NCBI RefSeq assembly: GCF_000429725.1
Contig: NZ_AUCK01000007.1
Location: 62,001-126,000, forward strand
Direction of reading: 5' to 3'
DNA from: Alkalicoccus chagannorensis DSM 18086
GTDB lineage: Bacteria; Bacillota; Bacilli; Bacillales; Salisediminibacteriaceae
Length of the DNA stretch: 64,000 nt
How positions within the stretch are numbered: the first letter of the stretch is position 1; the number at the start of each line of letters is the position of its first letter. The notes under the pieces are model-generated. The model did no database searches. It was not told where the DNA came from and was given only the letters and a program-made list of their open reading frames with translations. Positions 36,456 through 44,572 of this stretch are shown one piece after another. The translations under genes and the position numbers were made by a program.

Positions 36456-36944
36456 ATGAGGGAAGAACTGACCTGCGCCTTGGATTTACGGAAAAAGGGC
36501 GCGTTGGAAGCATCGAGTGAGATGCTCGAGAACCTGGTTCACGAGTTTCCGGAAGACGCCGAGATTCACTACCAGGCGGCCTGGAGCTATGATTTACTAG
36601 GGGAAGAAGCCAAGGCAGTACCACACTACGAAAAAGCGATCGCGTCAACAGCGTTGTTGTCGGAAGAGAGAGCAGGCGCGTTCATCGGACTCGGCAGTAC
36701 GTATCGAACGCTGGGGGAATATGAGAAGTCCCGGCACACCCTCCTGAAAGGACTGGCGCTTTTCCCGGAGAACCGGGCGATGCAGACGTTCTACGCCATG
36801 ACGTTATATAATCTGGAAGCACATCAGGAAGCGATGGAGTATCTGCTCACCTGCTTGATTGATACCACGCAGGATGCTGATATTCTTCGTTATCAACAAG
36901 CCATCACCTTCTATGCGGATCAATTGGATAAAGTGTGGGAATAA
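36456..36944 (+). CDS. TPR-repeat protein
   Basis: 162 aa, about three tetratricopeptide units (EIHYQAAWSYDLLGEEAKAV, AFIGLGSTYRTLGEYEKSRH, AMTLYNLEAHQEAMEYL). Cytoplasmic; probably binds a protein partner. AAGGAGG before the ATG. Its stop is within the following terminator. Confidence 0.75.
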   Translation: MREELTCALDLRKKGALEASSEMLENLVHEFPEDAEIHYQAAWSYDLLGEEAKAVPHYEKAIASTALLSEERAGAFIGLGSTYRTLGEYEKSRHTLLKGLALFPENRAMQTFYAMTLYNLEAHQEAMEYLLTCLIDTTQDADILRYQQAITFYADQLDKVWE

Positions 36945-36981
36945 GAAAGCAGCCTCCTCGATCCGGGGAGGCTGCTTTCTT
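36945..36981 (+). terminator. Rho-independent terminator
   Basis: AAGAAAGCAGCCTCC ... GGGAGGCTGCTTTCTT. Confidence 0.85.
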
Positions 36982-37269
36982 CGGTTTTTAGAGCAGTATT
37001 CCAGCAGTCAGAAGGCTGGACCTGTCGTTTCGCTTCAAAGCAGCGCTTTGTATTTCATTGAATGACAATCCCCCTTCGTTTTTCTAAAACGATCCGACCG
37101 GGGGACTTTCTTGGAAAAAGCAAGCGAACCTGGCTGCATGACGGGAAAGGATGCAGGAGAACCACGCAGAGCGGGAAAGAACAAGGACCTGGATGGCATG
37201 TTTTCTGCCAAGTCTCGGTTTGAGATCGCTATAGACAAGGTATGGCGGGGAAAAAGAGGAGGGGATTCC
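36982..37269. other. gene-free stretch upstream of the second selenoprotein gene
   Basis: The selenoprotein frame is open back to about 37111 but the strong ribosome binding site points to ATG 37270, so this stretch is read as 5' leader. No promoter assigned. Confidence 0.45.
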
Positions 37270-38022
37270 ATGTTGAAGGAAACGTTACCGAACATCAAAC
37301 TGCACGACGTCGATGGGGGGCCGGTGGAAACGGACGACCTGCGCGGCAGGAATGTGCTGATTTTCATGTGGGCGTCCTGGTGACGATGCCGCGGACAGCT
37401 GCCCGGGTGGCAGCAGGTGTACGAACGCTGGCAGGACGAGGATGTGGAGATTTTATCGGTGGCCGTGGATGGCCAGGGAGCGGAAGTAGTCAAACCGTAC
37501 CTCGAGCAAACGACGTTCCCGACCGTGGTAGATGAGAACAGCGTGATGCTGAATACGTTCGGCTTCAAAAAAGTCCCGAACGGCATTTTTGTGGATACAC
37601 ACGGCACGATCCGTCTGGTCCAGGAAGGCTTTGACGTGAAGGAGTCGGAGCATCTGGAAGCGGTGAAAAAGCTCCTTCGCGGAGAGGTCGATCAAGTGGA
37701 GCTGGACGATGCGTCTTCTGCTCGGAAGGAAGATGCGTTAACGCAGCAGCTCGCGCAGACGAAGTACAAGCTTGGCATGGAATATGCCAAGCAGGACCGC
37801 AAAGAAGAAGCACTAAAAGAGTTGGATGATGCGATTCTGCTCGACCCGGACAACTTTATCATCCGCAAGCAGCGGTGGTACATCCGCTATCCGGAGAAAT
37901 TCGGAACCGAGATCGACTTTGCCTGGCAGCAGGCGCAGTTCAAAAGAGAACAGGAGCAGGAAGCCGCTTATCGCCGGCAGGGGCTGACCTGCGGCCCGGA
38001 CGGCTGTTTTGTTCAAGTATAG
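37270..38022 (+). CDS. predicted selenoprotein: thioredoxin/TlpA-like domain with C-terminal TPR, in-frame TGA
   Basis: 250 aa if the TGA at 37381-37383 is selenocysteine (residue 38). ATG 37270 follows GAGGAGGGG. Reading through gives LIFMWASW-U-RCRGQLPGWQ, with U where TlpA/ResA-like proteins have the first active-site Cys, then VEILSVAVDGQ, the cis-Pro loop KKVPNGIFVD, and a TPR-like helical region (KYKLGMEYAKQDRKEEALKE). It ends GLTCGPDGCFVQV, a Cys pair possibly redox active. The last codons and TAG stop coincide with repeat I copy 7. A SECIS-like hairpin follows the TGA. Otherwise it would be a nonsense pseudogene. Confidence 0.75.
37384..37418 (+). promoter_or_regulatory. candidate bacterial SECIS element
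   Basis: GCTGCC (37398-37403) pairs perfectly with GGCAGC (37409-37414) around the loop CGGGT, starting 20 nt after the TGA. Same geometry as at 6255-6271 (6-bp stem, 5-nt loop, G at loop positions 2 and 3). Confidence 0.65.
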
Positions 38023-38158
38023 GAATGTATACGTTTTCATAAAGGGGGGGGACGGCGGCTCTGTCAGCTGCTCGGGAAGCATGAAGAACCTATGCTTCCC
38101 TGTAAGAACCTGCAGCGACGCCGCCGTCGTTCCGATCAAAAGGCGCTCCCCCTTTTGT
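38013..38158 (+). repeat. structured repeat I, copy 7
   Basis: Apical helix GGGAAGCAT/ATGCTTCCC and outer helix GACGGCGGC/GCCGCCGTC differ in sequence from other copies but remain fully paired. Tail AAAAGGCGCTCCCCCTTTT. Confidence 0.85.
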
Positions 38159-38206
38159 TCATCCGTCCTGAGACACCTCGAATACGACTTCCATGGAGGA
38201 ATCCCA

Positions 38207-39082
38207 ATGACAAACGAGCACCTTATTACCGCAGACACCTTCCGAGAAAGACAGCAGTCCGTGATGATGGAAGGGATTATTGATGAACCGGTGGAAATCC
38301 GCTATACGGATGTCGGATCCGGGCCTCCGCTGCTGCTCCTGCACGGTATTCCGACGTGGTCCTATCTGTTCCAGGAAATGATCACCGAACTGCAGGACGA
38401 TTACCGGGTGATTGTTCCGGACATGCTCGGGTACGGGTATTCGGACCATCGCGATCGCTTCGACCGGTCGCTGCACGTGCAGGCAGAGGTCGTGAAGAGA
38501 CTCATGGATGAACTCGGCCTGTTGAAAGTTCATTTCGTCGGTCACGACATCGGCGGCGGAGTCGGTCTGGTGCTGGCCGTGAACGACCCGGATCGTCTCG
38601 ACACGATGATGCTCGCGAACACGATCGCCTATGACTCCTGGCCGATTGAAGCCATGCTGAAGCTCGGGCACCCGTCGTGGACGGAGAAGCCGATATCCGA
38701 GGTGCAGTCCTTTCTCGAAAGTGCTTTCCAGGACGGGATTCTGCATGACGAACAGCGGAAAGATCGCTTCGTCGAGGGCATTACCGCTCCTTACACGGAG
38801 GAAGAAGGCAGGAAAAGCCTCGTCCGCAATGCGGCCGCGCTGAACACGAACGAAACGACGATGCTGACGCACAAACTGCCGGAAGTGCAGGTCCCTTCGC
38901 TGATTCTCTGGGGCACACAGGATCCCTGGCAGCAGGCCGACTTCGGCAGACGGCTGGCAGAAGACCTGCCGCACGGCTCGTTCGTCGGCTTTGATGATTC
39001 CGGCCACTGGCTGCCGCAGGAAGCCCCGGCCGCATTTGCCGCCGAAGTCAAACGCTTCGTGCAGCAGCGAGGCAGCCTCTAA
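38207..39082 (+). CDS. alpha/beta hydrolase, haloalkane dehalogenase / epoxide hydrolase-like
   Basis: 291 aa from ATG 38207 (GGAGGA upstream). LLLLHGIPTWSYLF is the HGxPTW oxyanion region, FVGHDIGGGVG carries an Asp nucleophile (GHDxGG) as in dehalogenases and epoxide hydrolases rather than Ser, and the catalytic His is in FDDSGHWLPQE. Cytoplasmic; substrate unknown. Confidence 0.8.
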   Translation: MTNEHLITADTFRERQQSVMMEGIIDEPVEIRYTDVGSGPPLLLLHGIPTWSYLFQEMITELQDDYRVIVPDMLGYGYSDHRDRFDRSLHVQAEVVKRLMDELGLLKVHFVGHDIGGGVGLVLAVNDPDRLDTMMLANTIAYDSWPIEAMLKLGHPSWTEKPISEVQSFLESAFQDGILHDEQRKDRFVEGITAPYTEEEGRKSLVRNAAALNTNETTMLTHKLPEVQVPSLILWGTQDPWQQADFGRRLAEDLPHGSFVGFDDSGHWLPQEAPAAFAAEVKRFVQQRGSL

Positions 39083-39225
39083 AGCAAGATGTTCGTTTCA
39101 CTACCAAGCAAATCAGTGCCGCCGGCAGAGGGATACGCGTCCCTTTAGCCGGCGGTATTTTTAAGCACGGAAACAAGCGCACGAAGGAGAAACGCCTTCG
39201 GATCGGCTGCTTTTCTTTGTGCGTC

Positions 39226-39678
39226 CTATAATGTTTTTATTGTCACTGTCGGATCTCTATCTGCAATGACTTCAATGACTTCATCTACTGTAACGTAAAC
39301 ATAATGATGTGGATTTTTCTCTTTTGGCATGTGTATATCCACGGCATTTCTAGTCCAAGTCAACAAGGAAGAGTGTTTCACCTTAAAAAAGGGCCAGAAG
39401 TTATCTGGTATCCCTTCTTTTTCAAGGATTTCAAAATACCCCTCCATGAGGCCCGTTCGCATGTGTTCAGGAGTTCGAACAACCGCATAAACGTCATCAA
39501 AGGGAAAAAGTGGAGACTGTTCGTAGTCAAAAAGATAAGAATAATGATTATCTTCCAACATGATACGCAGGTTTCCTGTTCGTTCGACAGAATGCAGCTG
39601 CATCGCATCATATTTACCAATTTGATTAAAGGAGATACTCATGTTGTGATCTCCAATTGGATTCCAAAAAACCAGCAT
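39226..39678 (-). CDS. hypothetical protein, AT-rich
   Basis: 150 aa from ATG 39678 (GGGGAG 8 nt upstream). FDDVYAVVRTPEHMRTGLME and YVYVTVDEVIEVIADRDPTV suggest an alpha/beta protein, but no family was recognised. Base composition is lower in GC than its neighbours, suggesting transfer. Confidence 0.5.
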   Translation of the reverse strand: MLVFWNPIGDHNMSISFNQIGKYDAMQLHSVERTGNLRIMLEDNHYSYLFDYEQSPLFPFDDVYAVVRTPEHMRTGLMEGYFEILEKEGIPDNFWPFFKVKHSSLLTWTRNAVDIHMPKEKNPHHYVYVTVDEVIEVIADRDPTVTIKTL

Positions 39679-39846
39679 CAAGATGTCTCCCCTTTCTTTG
39701 AAGCATTGTCGCTATCTGACTTCTCTTTAACAACCACTCGCGCGGGTATTTACCCAAAACGGGATAAAGTTCAGGTCACTGTACCGATATTCGTTGATTG
39801 CTGCCGAACGATTTCCTTCGTTCGCTTTGGTTTAGCTCCATCACCA

Positions 39847-40371
39847 TCACCGCTTCCGCCGGTACGTCAGCTCGACGAAATCATCGAACTGCCGTGTGCT
39901 CTCGAGCTTCAGATCGTGCTCATAGCTGCCTTCGGGAAACAACGGGATGCCACGGCCGAGAAGCACAGGAGCGACGGCAATTTGAAAGCGGTCGATCCTG
40001 TCCGCTTCCAGAAGCTCCCGGATCACCTGACCTCCTCCGACGATCCAGATAGGGCGCTCTGTCTGTTGTGTCAATTCGGTCACGACATCCACCGGAGATC
40101 GTGCCGTTACTTCGGCTTCCGGGGCCGAGTCGAGCGTGCGGGAGAAGACCCAGCACGGCTTGTCCGCATAAGGAAATCCGTCCGGCGCTTCCTGTTTGAT
40201 CCACTCATACGTCCGTCTTCCCATGACGACGGTGCCAATCGTGTCGTAAAACGCCACATAGCCAGTGTCGCCTCCCTGTTCCTGCCGGAAAAGCCACTCC
40301 AGCGACTCATTCTTGGATGCAATGTACCCATCCAGGCTCATCGCAATGAACACGTGCACTTCCGCACTCAT
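39847..40371 (-). CDS. dihydrofolate reductase-like (RibD C-terminal) family protein
   Basis: 174 aa. VFIAMSLDGYIASKN at the start, VMGRRTYEW and WIVGGGQVIRELLEADRIDR are the hallmarks of the RibD-C / YwjB-like NADPH reductase family. Physiological substrate unknown. Confidence 0.85.
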   Translation of the reverse strand: MSAEVHVFIAMSLDGYIASKNESLEWLFRQEQGGDTGYVAFYDTIGTVVMGRRTYEWIKQEAPDGFPYADKPCWVFSRTLDSAPEAEVTARSPVDVVTELTQQTERPIWIVGGGQVIRELLEADRIDRFQIAVAPVLLGRGIPLFPEGSYEHDLKLESTRQFDDFVELTYRRKR

Positions 40372-40514
40372 GCCTCGTCCTCCTCTTGTTTTCTTTCCAT
40401 CATAGCATCTACAACAACCGGCGGAAGGTTTTCTTTTGTGAAAAAACCGGAAGCAGAAACTGCTTCCAGCGTGAAACGATTAACCTTTACGTGGATAGAA
40501 GAAAAAGGAAGATG

Positions 40515-40548
40515 AAAAACCAGCTGCAGGGAGAGGCAGCTGGTTTTT
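40515..40548. terminator. Rho-independent terminator (bidirectional)
   Basis: AAAAACCAGCTGC ... GCAGCTGGTTTTT ends the ABC operon on the minus strand. Confidence 0.8.
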
Positions 40549-40586
40549 CTTTTCCTATAAGGAAGCTCGACGCTTTGCGCTTGGGG

Positions 40587-41369
40587 TCACGCCTGCACTA
40601 TACGGTCGAGCATCCAGGAGAGCAGAGCGATGATCGCGGCGATGACGAGGACTTCCAGCGTAAGCTCTCCGGCGTATAGATACAGCCCGCCGCCGGCTCC
40701 GGTTTCGACGCCTTCTTCGTTCAGCAGCAGCTCGAGCCGGGCGCCGGCATCAAAGAGGACGACGTTCTGAAACAGCGAGGCATACACCGCGGAGCCGCTG
40801 AACTGGAACCAGCTGTACACCGCGGCCGCGGCTGCGGCGGTACCGATCCAGCCGCCGAGGGGAAGCCACGATTTCATCATGAGCAGGATGAACACGGCCA
40901 CGAGCCCAAGGCTGATGCTCAGCAGCGTAAGCATCGTAAACAGCAGAGGATAGAGCGCCAGCAGCCCCTCGGCGAAGAGTGGAAAGGCCTCGGCCATCAT
41001 CGGATCCCCTGTTTGGGCGTAAACGGCGAGCGCCCAGAAGCCAACGCCCGTCATGAGTGCGACCGAGAGGAGGTACTGAACGAAACCGACGCCGAGCTTG
41101 GCGGTAACGAGCTGCCAGGCCGGGGCGGGGATGTTCAGCCACGTCCACTGCGTGCGGCTTTTCCATTCGCCGTGGAAGGCGAGCGTCCACTGCAGAAACA
41201 AAAAGACGAGGTGCAGGCCAACAGCGGCGATGCCGATCAGCACGCCGAGCGGATCTCCACGAAATGCAAGCACGAGGATGCCGATATAGCCTGCGGAAAG
41301 CAGCCCGAGAATAATGACAAACCGCGGCAGGCTCTCCCGCCATTCTTTTTTCCATAAAGCAGCATACAT
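40587..41369 (-). CDS. ABC transporter permease (second of two)
   Basis: 260 aa with about six membrane helices, ABC-2-like (FVIILGLLSAGYIGILVLAF, LLTLLSISLGLVAVFILL). Its ATG overlaps the stop of the ATPase gene by 1 bp. Last gene of the five-gene GntR-ABC operon. Confidence 0.7.
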   Translation of the reverse strand: MYAALWKKEWRESLPRFVIILGLLSAGYIGILVLAFRGDPLGVLIGIAAVGLHLVFLFLQWTLAFHGEWKSRTQWTWLNIPAPAWQLVTAKLGVGFVQYLLSVALMTGVGFWALAVYAQTGDPMMAEAFPLFAEGLLALYPLLFTMLTLLSISLGLVAVFILLMMKSWLPLGGWIGTAAAAAAVYSWFQFSGSAVYASLFQNVVLFDAGARLELLLNEEGVETGAGGGLYLYAGELTLEVLVIAAIIALLSWMLDRIVQA

Positions 41370-42064
41370 TACTGGGTCACCTCCTTCAGTACCTCAATCA
41401 GCGGCTTCTGCCGTTCTTCACGGAGTTCATCGAGACCGCTGTCAACGACGACGCGGCCTTCGTGCAGAATGAGCACGTGGTCGAGAAACGGCTCCAGCTC
41501 TTTGACTTCATGGCTCGTAATGAGGCAGAGCTGCTCGTCCACATCGAGGTGGGTGACGAGCAGGCGCAGAATGTCTTCGCGCACGATTGGATCCATCCCG
41601 GAGAGGGGTTCATCGAGACAAAGCACCGGCGTCTTCCGGGCCATCGTCAAGGCAAGCTTCACCCGTGCTTTGTTTCCGCGGGAGAGGTGTTTGATTTTCT
41701 GATTGCTCTCCAGCTTCATTTCCTGCAGCAGCGTGTCGGCAAGTTTGCGGTCGAATCCGGGGTACACGCCTGCCGCAAACGCGACCGACTGCCGGATAGT
41801 CATGTGCCCGTAGAGGGAATCCTCCTCGGACAAATACGCGGCATCCGCGCCCCGCTGTCGTGCGGCCGAAGCCCCGTTTATCTTTACCGAGCCGCTTCCG
41901 GGACGGAGCAGCCCGCAGATCGCTTTGAGCAGGGTGGATTTCCCACTTCCGTTCGGTCCGATCACGCCGACAATACCACTGGCGGGAAAGACGAGATCGA
42001 CCGCGTCGAGGGCGGTGTCTCTTCCGTATGTTTTCGTGAGCTGATGTAACGTGAGAGTTGTCAT
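41369..42064 (-). CDS. ABC transporter ATP-binding protein (second of two)
   Basis: 231 aa. Walker A GPNGSGKST, signature LSRGNKARVKLA, Walker B PVLCLDEPLSG. Pairs with the 40587 permease. Overlaps the GntR gene by 4 bp. The arrangement with a YtrA-like regulator resembles Bacillus ytr-type operons that respond to cell-wall antibiotics; substrate unknown. Confidence 0.85.
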   Translation of the reverse strand: MTTLTLHQLTKTYGRDTALDAVDLVFPASGIVGVIGPNGSGKSTLLKAICGLLRPGSGSVKINGASAARQRGADAAYLSEEDSLYGHMTIRQSVAFAAGVYPGFDRKLADTLLQEMKLESNQKIKHLSRGNKARVKLALTMARKTPVLCLDEPLSGMDPIVREDILRLLVTHLDVDEQLCLITSHEVKELEPFLDHVLILHEGRVVVDSGLDELREERQKPLIEVLKEVTQ

Positions 42065-42438
42065 GACGGACCTCCTTTCTCATTCCAGGCGCGCGCCAGC
42101 AGATTCAGTGCTGTCTCCTGGTCGATGCCGAGCTGCTCCATGCTGTCTTTGAACTGCCGCGCCTGCTGCGAGGCCTGGCTGCGCCGGAGTTCTTCAATGA
42201 CCGGCAGCTCCTCGGTGACGAAGGTGCCCTGTCCACGTTTGGATTCCACGATACGTTCACGCTCCAATTCCATGTACGTTCTTGATACGGTATTCGGATT
42301 GACGCCGGCTTCTGCTGCGAGCGCCCGCACCGACGGGAGCTTCTCCCCGGGGGCGAGGTCGCCGCGGCAGATGCGCTGGCTTAAATGCGCCATCAGCTGC
42401 TGGTAAATCGGCTGGTGGTCGTTGAAGGCAATGGTCAT
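42061..42438 (-). CDS. GntR-family regulator, YtrA subfamily
   Basis: 125 aa, the short YtrA form. Winged helix with QQLMAHLSQRICRGDLAPGE, LPSVRALAAEAGVNPNTVSR; the short C-terminal tail has no ligand domain. It sits in the middle of the ABC operon it probably represses; a candidate operator lies at 44238-44255. Confidence 0.85.
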   Translation of the reverse strand: MTIAFNDHQPIYQQLMAHLSQRICRGDLAPGEKLPSVRALAAEAGVNPNTVSRTYMELERERIVESKRGQGTFVTEELPVIEELRRSQASQQARQFKDSMEQLGIDQETALNLLARAWNEKGGPS

Positions 42439-42459
42439 GCTGCTGCTCCTCTCTTCGAA

Positions 42460-43314
42460 TTAATCGAGGACATCCTGTGTCGTAAACCGCCAGAAGGAAA
42501 TGGCCAGAAAGGCGGCTCCGTAGAGGGCCAGTACGAGGCCGGAGACGGCCAGCGGAACCTCGAGCACGCCGGGGTGGCCCATGAAGCGGACGACCATGTC
42601 GGTATGGGAAAACAATACCAGCGCCGACCAGCCGTAGTCCGCCACCAGCATCGCCGCCGTGCTGCCGGTGAAAAGGAGCACGAGCGGCACGCCGATGCCG
42701 AGCGCACTGCTTTTGAAGACGGTGCCGATCATAAACGCCATCGAGGCGAAGACGAGCAGCTGGATGAACTCGAGGCCGAACAGGCCGGCGGCATAGACGT
42801 AGATCGGCTGTGAAACGAATTCCCCTTCCGCGCCCATCTGTACATAGTGACCGGCCGGCAGGTCCCATCCGTAAAAAAGGAAGCCTGCCACGAGCGAGGA
42901 AAGCATCAGCAGCATCGTAGCGGCCGCGGCAAAAAGAACGACAGCGACGGCTTTGGAAAGCAGGATTTTGCTTCGGGATGTCGGGCGGATCAACAGCAGC
43001 TTGATGGTGCCTTTCGTATGCTCTCCCGCTGTGATGCCGGCGGCGGTGATGATCGTAAACATGGTCACGATACTCATGAGCGATGCATTATCGATGAGCG
43101 GGGTGAGCGTGTGCTCCTCCGGTACCGCCGTGATGCCTTCTTCTTCCGCGAAGGTGTTGATCATGCCCTGTACTTCTTCTGCCTGTTCCGGCTGATTAAT
43201 CAGAAAGGCGGACATGGCCGACAGACCAATGGCAAAGACGACAAGGACGATGGCCATCACCCATGCGCCTTTTCGTTTGCGCAGCTTGAGCAGTTCGTTT
43301 TTGATCAGGTTCAT
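42460..43314 (-). CDS. ABC-2 type permease (first of two)
   Basis: 284 aa, about six membrane helices, beginning MNLIKNELLKLRKRKGAWVM as usual for ABC-2 permeases. Overlaps the ATPase gene by 4 bp; 21 bp before the GntR gene. Partner of the 43311 ATPase. Confidence 0.8.
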   Translation of the reverse strand: MNLIKNELLKLRKRKGAWVMAIVLVVFAIGLSAMSAFLINQPEQAEEVQGMINTFAEEEGITAVPEEHTLTPLIDNASLMSIVTMFTIITAAGITAGEHTKGTIKLLLIRPTSRSKILLSKAVAVVLFAAAATMLLMLSSLVAGFLFYGWDLPAGHYVQMGAEGEFVSQPIYVYAAGLFGLEFIQLLVFASMAFMIGTVFKSSALGIGVPLVLLFTGSTAAMLVADYGWSALVLFSHTDMVVRFMGHPGVLEVPLAVSGLVLALYGAAFLAISFWRFTTQDVLD

Positions 43315-44210
43315 ATGGCTTTTCCTCCCGTCATGTCGAGAAACGCTTCTTCCAGTGTGCCGCGCTGTTCCGGATAAACGGCGTCGATGGCCACGCCTGC
43401 GTCGACCAGCTGGCGGATCAGTCCGGGAATGTCTTCGGCTGTTCCGTCGATGCGGAGTCCGTCGTCCTCTTCGGTGTAGGACACCGAAAGCAGCGCTGCG
43501 GCCGCGGCTTTGTCGCTCGTTTTCAGAACGATACGTTCGCCGCCCTGCAGCAGGTCGTTCATGGCAGCGGTATGGATAATGCGGCCATGCTGCATGACGG
43601 CCGCGCGGTCGCAGAGCAGCTGCATCTCGGACAGCAGGTGGCTCGAGACGAGTATGGCGAGGCCTTCTTCTTCGGCGAGTTCGCGGAAATAGCGTCGCAT
43701 TTCATGAATGCCGGCGGGGTCGAGCCCGTTTGTCGGTTCATCAAGGATGAGCAGCTCCGGCTGATGCAGGAGCGCCTGCGCAAGCCCGAGCCGCTGGCGC
43801 ATGCCGAGCGAATACGTGGAGACTTTTTCCTTCAGGCGGTGTCCGATGCCGGCTTTGTCTGCCGCGGATTGAATCGCTTCTTTGCCGATAGAGCCGTGCA
43901 TGCGGGCGTAGTGAAGCAGGTTCTCCCAGCCGTTCAGATGCGTATAGAGCTCGGGATTCTCTACGACCGCCCCGACTTTCTGCAGCGCGGTCTCCCGGTT
44001 CTGCTGCATGTCGGCACCGAGAATCTGGACGCTGCCGGATGTCGGCCGGATCAATCCGGAGAGCATGCGGATCGTCGTCGTTTTGCCGGCGCCGTTCGGA
44101 CCGAGCAGCCCGAAGACTTCCCCCGGATATACCTGCAGGTCAATCGCTTCGACGAGCGTCTTTCCTTTGATTTTCTTTGTGAGGCCGGAAGCCTCCAATA
44201 CGGATGTCAT
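43311..44210 (-). CDS. ABC transporter ATP-binding protein (first of two)
   Basis: 299 aa. Walker A GPNGAGKTT, signature YSLGMRQRLGLAQ, Walker B LLILDEPTNGLDP, and a C-terminal regulatory part as in bacitracin/lantibiotic-type exporters (BcrA-like). First gene of the operon. Confidence 0.85.
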   Translation of the reverse strand: MTSVLEASGLTKKIKGKTLVEAIDLQVYPGEVFGLLGPNGAGKTTTIRMLSGLIRPTSGSVQILGADMQQNRETALQKVGAVVENPELYTHLNGWENLLHYARMHGSIGKEAIQSAADKAGIGHRLKEKVSTYSLGMRQRLGLAQALLHQPELLILDEPTNGLDPAGIHEMRRYFRELAEEEGLAILVSSHLLSEMQLLCDRAAVMQHGRIIHTAAMNDLLQGGERIVLKTSDKAAAAALLSVSYTEEDDGLRIDGTAEDIPGLIRQLVDAGVAIDAVYPEQRGTLEEAFLDMTGGKAI

Positions 44211-44237
44211 CGCAGTTCCTCCTTGGAATGTGTTACT

Positions 44238-44255
44238 GTATTAACTACATAGTAC
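44238..44255. promoter_or_regulatory. candidate GntR (YtrA-type) operator
   Basis: GTATTAACTACATAGTAC is an inverted repeat GTAYTA-N6-TARTAC just upstream of the ABC operon, in its probable promoter. Confidence 0.45.
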
Positions 44256-44312
44256 ACTGGTACATGATGAAAAGTAAAGTGGTTTTTTGAGAAAGGCAGT
44301 GGGGAAGCTGCT

Positions 44313-44424
44313 GGGGGAGTGCGGCCAATTGGTGGGAATTGTGACCAAGCGGCGGGAAAGTCTGGCCAATTGGAGCCAATTGTGACCAAGTGCGGCACAT
44401 ATTCGACCAAAGCAGCAAAATCAA
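44313..44424 (+). repeat. repeat II, single copy
   Basis: Contains GCGGCCAATT, AATTGTGACCAAGCGGCGGG and GACCAAAGCAGCAAAATC, the landmarks of the repeat II unit. Confidence 0.8.
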
Positions 44425-44572
44425 TAAAAATCAGCCCGCCGCTCATCAAGCAAAAATAGAGAGCAAAAACCCCGAAGGCTCGTTCGTTATACATCATTCT
44501 ATGGTACTATATAAGGAGAAGGACGAAGGATGAAGTCTGGTAAAAAAGAATGAAAACAGGAGCGTGAAGAGG

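Noticed and set aside
6239-37383. Genome-wide reassignment of TGA (for example to Trp)
   Set aside because: Many intact genes here end in TGA, including the first selenoprotein gene (6611-6613), the propeller lipoprotein (23812-23814) and the kinase (25906-25908), and Trp is encoded by TGG throughout.
39304-40515. 403-codon plus-strand open frame
   Set aside because: It is antisense to the hypothetical gene at 39226-39678 and the DHFR-like gene at 39847-40371, which have good ribosome binding sites and family motifs.
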